Shown: positions 57,250 to 64,000 of the stretch, piece after piece
Numbering within the stretch: position 1 is the stretch's first letter
Layout: every line of letters begins with the position of its first letter
Assembly: GCA_007258455.2 (NCBI GenBank)
Contig: VDFB02018296.1
Location: 47,170,102 to 47,234,101 of the forward strand
From: Sequoia sempervirens
Lineage: Eukaryota > Streptophyta > Pinopsida > Cupressales > Cupressaceae
Reading direction: 5' to 3'
DNA: 64,000 nucleotides
Position numbers and translations under genes: made by a program
Notes under the pieces: generated by a model
Database searches by the model: none
What the model was told of the DNA's origin: nothing
Seen by the model: only the letters and a program-made list of their open reading frames with translations

Positions 57250-60207
57250 CAAAAGCATCTGCAAATATGATGAAGGGTAGTGTTAGAGCAATGAAAAACA
57301 TATCCTACCTCATGCCTACACTACCAACAGAAATATAACGCACATTCAATCAGGCATCCATTAGATGATTTCACTGTTCAAAAGAAAATAAAATTCAATG
57401 GAAGCTTTCAGCTTCATTTTGTTTTGCTAACATGTTTGTTTAAATGTGCAGGAACATGTTCATTATATTTATGATCAATTTCATCATATATGTGGAGAAA
57501 AACAGGCTCCCACAAGGGTTGAGACCAGCATATCAAAAGGACACCTCTCATTCACATCATTATTTGAGAGTTATCAAATATTCAATTACAGTCATCAAGA
57601 AAGGACTGTTGTAATAAGAGGAATTCACAAGAGTAGCCTTTGATCCATTATGACAAAAACAGATTGAGCAAATCATCCTTTTGCTCATAATTCAAAAGGA
57701 ACAACAATACATGGGATCACAGTGAGCAGTAAGTAATACTTCTGAATGATTATATTAGAGCAACAAGGTCAATGTACTTAATCATTTATCAAAAGGAGCA
57801 GAATTTGCATCATGATGGTTGAGAACAGCCAAGATAACATTGCTTAAAATCCATATTCAAATATCAATCACAGTCAAGGAAATAATAATAGTGAGAATGT
57901 ATAAAGAGCTTGAACACTGCCACAAATAGTCAAAGATGGTAATCCATTAATTGAAGGCAGTCAAATATAATGCAAGTTTTTCGTAAACAATTGACAGAGG
58001 AGCAATCAAGGAAAATATTGAATGAACAAGGTCTAAAGACTCAGTTAAGATCAGAATTTGAGAAGGTTGAAATAGAGTTGCATATTTAGAAGATGGGATA
58101 CAAGCAGCATTATTTTGAAATCTAATGTTGAGTCACAGTACAGGCATATTGCCAAAATCTCAGGAATCATCATCTAGCGAATAGGCATATATATTACAAG
58201 TGCCAGATCAAAGCAATGTTGGAGAACACTTTCATGAGGTTTTATGTTGTGATACGACCACAATAATTGATCATGATCTACAATATATCCAAACCATATC
58301 TAAATGTGCTCAAGGATATTTACATAAGAGAAGAGCAATGGAGTTACAATGTCAGGAAGCAGTCAGCATAAAGAATTAATACCATGGCCGCAGCCCCAGG
58401 AGCAATTTTCATCTTGAATGCTAATACCCATTTTGGGGTTTTAACTTAAAATGCAGAGTACAGTCAAGATACACAGTCTTGAGCTCTTAAGCTCTTAAAA
58501 ATGATGGATATAATAATTATTGGCCGTACCCATGAAGTTTTGCAAATTCATTAAGAGAGTTATTTTGGAATCTCAATGTTGAAAGTTTTTTTTTCATTTT
58601 TTAAAATACCCAGATGGGGTTTCAGTATTAAAAATGTAGTTTTCCTCTTATCATAATTACCCATGTGAGGGTTTTTCCAAAAAATACAAAATGCATGAAT
58701 ACCGCTATGGGTCAAGCCTAAGAAATGGAAAGATGCTACACTTTCAGGAAAATAATAGAAATTACACAAAGTCTCAAAGCCATCTGAGTTTTTCATTATT
58801 ATCATAGCTTCAAATTTTGAGTGCATGGACAAAAATAATGAACACAGTTTGTTTCAAAATACCCAGATCAAGAAAAGCTTGGTCACAGCCTATAGAAGTA
58901 AAACCCTCGACTTGAGAGGGAGAGTAAAAAAACAAGATGATGAAATACCCAATAGCAGCATACAGTTGTGGCCTAAAACTCGGGAAATGCCCAATGAAAA
59001 CACAGATGAAACCCTCAATAAGGAAGCATGAACATGAGAAAATAATCATCATTTTAGCTTAAATGGAGCAAGGTTTGCTGAGAATAAAAGAAGAAATGGT
59101 GAATGGAAGCCATACCTTGAGCTTACTGCTAACTTTTCACAGTTTGGAAGCTTTCAAATCCATGACAGAAGCTTTATAAATCTTCATATGTCAACCACAA
59201 AAGCTAAAGATCATCAAGCAATGGATACAGAAACTCAAGAATATCATAAATATGTGTATAGCCATGGCTGTAGAAGCCATGTACTAAACAAAAATGAAGA
59301 GGGTTATGACTTACCACGCATTCCTCTATGGAAATCTTCAGCAAACCATCTAAAATAGTAAAATATGGTGAACAATCAAGCTTACAGAGACTCTATTCCA
59401 TGGCATCCAGATGAAACCCTCAACTATGGTGGCGCAGCAGCTTGCCTTTCTTTTCCTCCAAAACTCAAAATGCAAAATGATTCAAAAAATTTAGGGTTTG
59501 ACTTTTTTTGAAAAATGCCCTATTCACTATTTATTGTTTTTTCCTTATGTTTCAAAGTTTGGTCATTTCAAATCATTGATGTATTATTGACTATTAAGTC
59601 AATAAAACTTAAACATGCTTAGGGAGCCTGTGTATATTGATAGTTGACTTAAAGAATAATTTAAGTCATTATTTCTTTTAGAAATAATAATGAACTCATG
59701 CATGTTTGCATGATTATACCCAAGCTATTATTGTAAAAAAATATTAATGTATTATTACATTAATATTTAAAATGAAAATAAGGAGGCCATTTCCACATTT
59801 TGAATATTAAAATAATCATACATTTGTTTATTTTTAATATTTAATCACTTGATCTTCCTTAAGAAAATCATGCAAAGATGCAGATGTAACTGGAGGAATC
59901 AGGGTTTATTGACTGAAGATCATCATTCACAATTCAGAGATGGAGTTACAATTATCTTGGGCAGATTGATAAAAACAAGGTGGCTTTCGCATGCTTGGAC
60001 CCACTTTTTAGCGAAATTCCAGTTTAGTTTGAGTGCTCCATGGATCAGTTATGAGTTGACGGCTAGTTTGAGACTGAGTTCACTCATTTTTGCATGAGTT
60101 TGGGCTATTTTTATTAGGGTTTTCTCTTCTACTCGGATTTCACATTGGAGATGTTTTCACTTCAGTTCTCATTCAGTTCTATTACTGGCTGCTTTGTGCA
60201 TGCCTTT

Positions 60208-60215
60208 TATATATA
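60208..60215 (+). promoter_or_regulatory. TATA box in the LTR ending at 60924
   Basis: tatatata within ccttttatatatattgg, about 710 bp before the LTR end. Confidence 0.5.
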
Positions 60216-60796
60216 TTGGAAAAAGTTAGTCTTTTTCCTCTAGTTCTTATTTTTCAGACTTTGCATTTTGGAAAGAGAAATATTTTGTAACTCAATTTTT
60301 AGTTTCAGATTAATATACAGCAGCAAGTTTACAGGTTCAATTTATGTCATTTTTTGCAAAGATTCATTTAATTTCAGTGAAGTCAAATGTCTACCTTATC
60401 ATTGTGTTGTTTTTATGAATGATTGGATGATATTTTACTGTGTTTTAATATCAAAACCTTTAAAATCATTGTGCCATTTATACTTGCATGCATTAAAAAA
60501 TAGTGATAGTCACGGGTCTTAGGTTGTGTACTGAAATAATCCTTTCTTTTCATGTTGTGAGAACTCAGTTCTCCTTCAAAGAAGTTTATTCAAGCCTTCC
60601 TTAGAATCATTTTTGTGATCAAACTGTTAAATTGCTTCGTGTGGATAGATTTTTTTAGAATTATTGTGAGTCAGAGTTGCATGTTTTTATCAATTAGGTG
60701 CATCACCCACAGTTTACAGTTTTCAGTGCATTTATTTCAAGCCTTTTTACCCTTTTCCATTACAAGTAACCCAGTAATTAACCTAAAAATTTAATA

Positions 60797-60865
60797 GGAA
60801 GTCGGCCTAGAACCCAGAGGTTTACTTTCAAATAGGGTACCCACAACCTGAAAGTAATCCAATGT
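60797..60865 (+). promoter_or_regulatory. U5 stem-loop, LTR ending at 60924
   Basis: TTACTTTCA (60822-60830) pairs with TGAAAGTAA (60849-60857), a 9-bp perfect stem. The 18-nt loop is aatagggtacccacaacc. Flanks are ggaagtcggcct and tccaatgtt. It lies 67 nt before the LTR end. Confidence 0.8.
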
Positions 60866-60924
60866 TTCAACAGATTGTTGAATTTAATCATTCAAGCATT
60901 TTGAGTGCAATCTGTTTGACAACA

Positions 60925-61439
60925 GTTACATCATGACAACTAAAATCCAAACCAAAATCCTAATCACTTTGCAACATTTCTACCTAAAGATCTATGGTGC
61001 CCTGCACCATATTTCAATGATTTGATAAGTGATATTGGAGTTTTTGGGTCTTCTGAATGTAATGGAAGGGTCTGTTTTGCCCAAAGTGCTCTCAAAAATT
61101 AGCTGCCTCTTGGATCTGGCAACCACCTCTCAACTTCAAACCCTTGTAGATTTAGAAAAATAAGTCATATTTTGACAAAACAAATGCCAATCTTGACTTT
61201 TCAGATGCCTTGGACTCAATGGTGAACACAAATTACCTCCAACATGTGCCAAAATTATCCTGCAATAGGAACCCACAAAGAGGAAACCCCCAAAACTAGT
61301 GTTTTTTTCAAGATTTTTTGTTCTCCAAATCACCATATGGTGCAAGAGAAGAGCATACTCAACCTTACTAAAACCCACCAATATCTCTCATATGTAAATA
61401 GCTCTACCCTCAAATCTGAGAAGGAATTTGCATGGCAAT
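60925..61439 (-). other. Leader of the minus-strand element
   Basis: Non-coding sequence between its primer-binding site and the nested LTR. No features recognised. Confidence 0.5.
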
Positions 61440-61452
61440 GGCTCTGATACCA
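61440..61452 (-). promoter_or_regulatory. Primer-binding site, initiator Met-tRNA (minus strand)
   Basis: Minus strand TGGTATCAGAGCC, directly abutting the 5' LTR; a perfect plant Met-tRNA site. Confidence 0.92.
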
Positions 61453-61823
61453 TGTAGGAGCTAAAGATTGGCTCTATACCCAAGACAACATACAACAACA
61501 ACAACAATGGAAACCTTCTACAAGAGAGTATGTAAGAAATGAGCTTTCTTGATGTTAAGATATATCAAATATAATGATGAGGTATATTATAAAATTGTAC
61601 AATTGCCTTGCTTATATAGACAAGGTGTGATGAACTACTTAATACAAAAATTTAAATGACCTAGGACACTAGAATTAAATAAAAGTTAAGAAAATTAAGA
61701 TAGGATAATATCATATCTAGACAACTAAGACTTCTAGAAATATTCCTAGGACCTAAGTGGACTTAACATGTAAATAGGATCCACTAATTAACTAGTTAGG
61801 TAAAATACCTATTTACACCAACA
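61453..61823 (-). mobile_element. 5' LTR of the minus-strand element
   Basis: 371 bp. In plus view it reads TGTAGGAGCTAAAG...TTTACACCAACA, paired with 49612-49994. Confidence 0.9.
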
Positions 61824-61828
61824 TGATG
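61824..61828 (-). repeat. Target-site duplication of minus-strand element, right copy
   Basis: TGATG, identical to 49607-49611. Confidence 0.85.
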
Positions 61829-62390
61829 TATCAAATATTGAAGAGATCAAGAAATCAATGCATTCACCTCAAAGGGTTATGGTTGAGGCTCTCCCTCATG
61901 AGAGAATATTGGTCAATTTTGAGATTGGGGGAGATGCTATCAATGATTTTAGGGCACTGGCATGCACCACTTTCATTTCAAATGATAAGTTTGTTAATCC
62001 AAATATTTTAAGGACTTTTTGATAATAAAAAATAAGGTAGAGAAATATGCTCTAATCATGAAAGATAAGATGAAAAAGATCTCCAAAGATGAGTCGGAAG
62101 AGATGGGAAAGAAGCTTTTGGAGGAGGTAAATTTTGATGTGTTAGATCAATCCTAAGGAGGGAAGAGAGATTGTAAGAAAAAGTGGGTATTTCTTCTAGA
62201 AGGATGGTATATTTCCTTTGTAGTTGCATTAGATATTCTCAGAAGGCAAGACATCGACGATCCCATATTACAATCTAAGGAACAAGCTCATGACCTATAT
62301 TTTGGCTTAGGTTTTAATATTAGAAGACTTGCAAATACTGGTGCTCCTCAAGCAATAACTTTGGTTGTAAATACTACACTTTTTAGTTAA
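61829..62390 (+). pseudogene. Unrecognised coding relic, 3' part
   Basis: This continues the 47870-49611 relic across the insertion. The text VMVEALPHERILVNFEIGGD and LACTTFISNDKFVNP follows, then in a shifted frame MKDKMKKISKDESEEMGKKL, and finally WYISFVVALDILRRQDIDDP and HDLYFGLGFNI. Stops lie near 62022, 62153 and 62388. Composition (charged helices, few Cys) gives no family. It ends just before an LTR start at 62395. Confidence 0.45.
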
Positions 62391-62394
62391 GTTT

Positions 62395-63781
62395 TGTAGC
62401 ATCGTAAATTTTCACCCATGCCAATTTCACCTTATGTTTGGCCCCCCATTAAATTATTGGACCTAAATGAGTATTTAACTTCCTAAATTATGAATTCCAT
62501 GGTCTATTTTTGATCATTTTGGAGGAATTGCAAGCGGGAATCAATTAAATCTATCTAAGACCTTGCCCCCAACACCTAAAATCCTAGAAAATAGGGCAAG
62601 GACACTCACGCCTTGGGCATGAGTGTCCCCCTATTTTGGCTCCAAATTTAAATATTTCAGTGTCGGAAATTTAATATTTGTAATTCAATTATCTAAAGTC
62701 AGCTATTAAGTTTTTTTTTTTGGAAATTGAATAAATACATATTTATTGTATCATTTCAAATCAAAGAAAGAAATTATTGGAAAACTTATGATCAAGAGCA
62801 TTATTGAGCAAGTCAAGAGTAGTATTTCAAAGCTTCATTATAGCAATTCAAGATCCTAATATCATGTCAAAGTTTATGTGAGTTTATGTGTGTGCATGTT
62901 ATCATTGTTTTGTGAAGGCTAACACTCTTGTAGGTCTCCAAAGCATTCAATCAATCCAATCATTAAAGCAAGATAAAATTCCTTGAGGTGATGTGCATAA
63001 CTTCAATCCTTTAAGAAAGTCATTGAAGGGTGGTGAGCTGCAACACTTTGTGATTTCATCATTCCTTCATATTCATTATCCATTTATCATTGACATTTTC
63101 CATTGTGGAAGTGGAAACACTTACATGGGGTTTAACTGAGGCAAGCCCCTAAATGGCCCAACCTTTCTTCTCTTTATGAATGTGTAGATCTCAGTTTTGA
63201 AGAACATTGAAAGGAGTTTGAAGACAAATTATTCATTGGTGCATTTGAAGACCTACATCTTGTCAACCCATGGGAACTCAGTTATAGAAATATCTTGAAG
63301 TGTTTTGATAGATCTGAAAACAGAAATCTAAAGCTCATATCTAATGTCAGAGGATGTCGAAAAATAGATCTAAAAAAGAATACAAGGACACTTGTGCCCT
63401 GGACACCTATGTCCTCCATTTTCAGCCTCAAATTTGAATCACAAGTGCACAATGTCCTTCTTTTCTCATTTTTGTTGTCCAAATTTGTTTGTGCACTTCA
63501 GTACTTTCTATATTTGCATTAGAATAGTAAATTGCACTATTAGCCTAGTTAGATCATTGCATTTCATCATTAAGACATTTACAGATTTGATTAAGGGTTG
63601 GTTGACTCACCTATCAGGTTGTAAGTCAATCTCATACCTTATCCAAATCCATTAAATCTACATTCCATCCTTGCATTTCCAATCCATCACATCCCCCCCT
63701 CTTTTTTGAACCCCCTTTCATGAAATTTTGAAAAGGTGTTAAACCCTAAGGAAAAAACCAAAAGGGTTCTCTTTCCCAACA
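62395..63781 (+). mobile_element. Probable LTR, about 1.39 kb, possibly a 5' LTR running off the window
   Basis: Starts TGTAGCATCGTAAATTTTCACC and may end ...ctttcccaaca. A TGG-initiated primer-like site (63790-63807) follows. Two copies of a hairpin-forming phrase lie inside (62600-62628 and 63385-63415), each followed by text like ctattttggctccaaattt. The boundary call depends on TG/CA ends and the primer-like site only. Confidence 0.4.
62600..62628. repeat. Perfect 9-bp stem-loop
   Basis: GGACACTCA (62600-62608) pairs with TGAGTGTCC (62620-62628), loop cgccttgggca. A diverged second copy at 63385-63415 keeps a 6-bp stem (AGGACA/TGTCCT). Confidence 0.75.
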
Positions 63782-63789
63782 TTTCATTT

Positions 63790-63807
63790 TGGTGAACCTG
63801 ACATGTT
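63790..63807 (+). promoter_or_regulatory. Possible primer-binding site
   Basis: tggtgaacctgacatgtt, 8 nt after the suggested LTR end. The TGG start is right, but the spacing is long and the tRNA is not identified. Confidence 0.3.
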
Positions 63808-64000
63808 GACATTATATACCTTCTAAAAATTTCAATAATTCACCCTAGATCTAGGTTTTGCATATTATTATTTTACATTTTTCATTTAGGGTTTCATTTT
63901 TGCATCATAAAAAGACATAAAAATACAAAAATATTGCATTCATATTGCATTAAAGGTTAAAATAAGTTTTGTTTCAATTCTCTTAGATCAAATATACATT
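63808..64000. other. Right edge, no feature seen
   Basis: AT-rich sequence with ctagggtttt-like phrases; would be the leader of the element if 62395-63781 is a 5' LTR. Confidence 0.3.

Larger units (their letters stand above)
57250..60924 (+). mobile_element. Second nested LTR, relative of the outer Gypsy family; left end unresolved
   Basis: The right end is firm: ...tgtttgacaaca at 60924, with the family's stem-loop and flanks at 60800-60866 and a TATA box at 60208. The left boundary was not found. A TG with LTR-like spacing occurs at 57281, but its flank (ggtag) does not match the right flank (gttac). 58590-59000 has degenerate repeats of aaatacccag and aaaccctc phrases, reminiscent of the U3 arrays in the related LTRs. 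No internal domains are seen, so it is probably a solo or truncated LTR. Confidence 0.5.
49612..61823 (-). mobile_element. Minus-strand LTR retrotransposon, gag-like only, with nested LTRs
   Basis: LTRs of 383 bp (49612-49994) and 371 bp (61453-61823) are direct repeats. The minus strand reads TGTTGGTGTAAATAGG... to ...TTTAGCTCCTACA. A Met-tRNA primer site (61452-61440) follows the right LTR and a polypurine tract (50005-49995) precedes the left one, which fixes the orientation. A perfect TGATG duplication flanks it. It contains a solo LTR (50379-53045) and another LTR ending at 60924. After removing these, about 6 kb remains, with a gag-like region near 53.7-54.5 kb and no protease, integrase or reverse transcriptase that I can see. 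It was probably mobilised in trans. Confidence 0.85.

Noticed and set aside
58560..59052. Minus-strand open frames of 80-90 codons
   Set aside because: They read through degenerate short repeats in an LTR; no domain.
56571..60930. gttac at 56572-56576 and 60925-60929 as target duplication of the nested LTR
   Set aside because: The left copy is followed by TTGTTATT rather than a family-like LTR start, and flanking text on its right still looks like the host element.
1..64000. CRISPR arrays, operons, bacterial genes, rRNA or tRNA genes
   Set aside because: None seen. Short repeat arrays in the LTRs have irregular spacing and degenerate units, unlike CRISPR.

Overview
The window is plant nuclear DNA from a large, repeat-rich genome. 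It is AT-rich, has no intact host gene, and is filled with old retrotransposons nested inside one another. Long-LTR Ty3/Gypsy elements and very low gene density suggest a gymnosperm (conifer-like) genome, but that is inference. The only piece that looks like an ordinary host gene is a short minus-strand exon fragment of a FAD-dependent oxidoreductase at the left edge.

Left third (1-20.2 kb): relics and gene-free AT-rich sequence. It holds a CA microsatellite, a near-perfect 36-bp inverted repeat (4986-5116), degenerate tandem repeats, two isolated LTRs next to polypurine tracts (12077 on plus, 14951 on minus), a fragment of a Tat-type RNase H, and a decayed LINE (about 15.3-17.6 kb) with reverse transcriptase and C-terminal zinc knuckle.

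Centre (20.2-45.6 kb): a 3.6-kb LTR (20246-23813), then a decayed Ty1/Copia element split inside its integrase by a 19.15-kb Gypsy element (24765-43917, target duplication GTTTC). The 5' LTR of that Gypsy is itself split by a 7.5-kb chromodomain Gypsy (25753-33288, target duplication tttcg/ttttg). This gives three dated levels: Copia, then the outer Gypsy, then the inner chromovirus. Both Gypsy elements keep all domains but are dead. The inner one has 15 in-frame stops and no frameshift. The outer one has 15 stops and about four frame breaks, and carries an extra RNase H between protease and reverse transcriptase.

Right third (45.6-64 kb): an unrecognised coding relic on the plus strand is split by a minus-strand LTR element (49612-61823, target duplication TGATG) that has a gag-like region but no visible pol. 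That element contains a solo LTR of the outer Gypsy family (50379-53045, minus strand, target duplication GTTAG) and another LTR ending at 60924. A further LTR (62395-63781) with a possible primer-binding site reaches towards the right edge.

The most interesting signal is a stem-loop about 65 nt before the 3' end of five LTRs. These five represent four stem sequences. The loop (consensus about GGTGACCCACA) and the flanks are conserved, while both stem strands change together so that pairing is always kept. This looks like a selected RNA structure in the U5 part of the genomic RNA leader. A second signal is the decay pattern: 20 TAG, 9 TGA and 1 TAA among 30 premature stops, plus catalytic residues lost by G-to-A changes, as expected for deamination of methylated cytosine.
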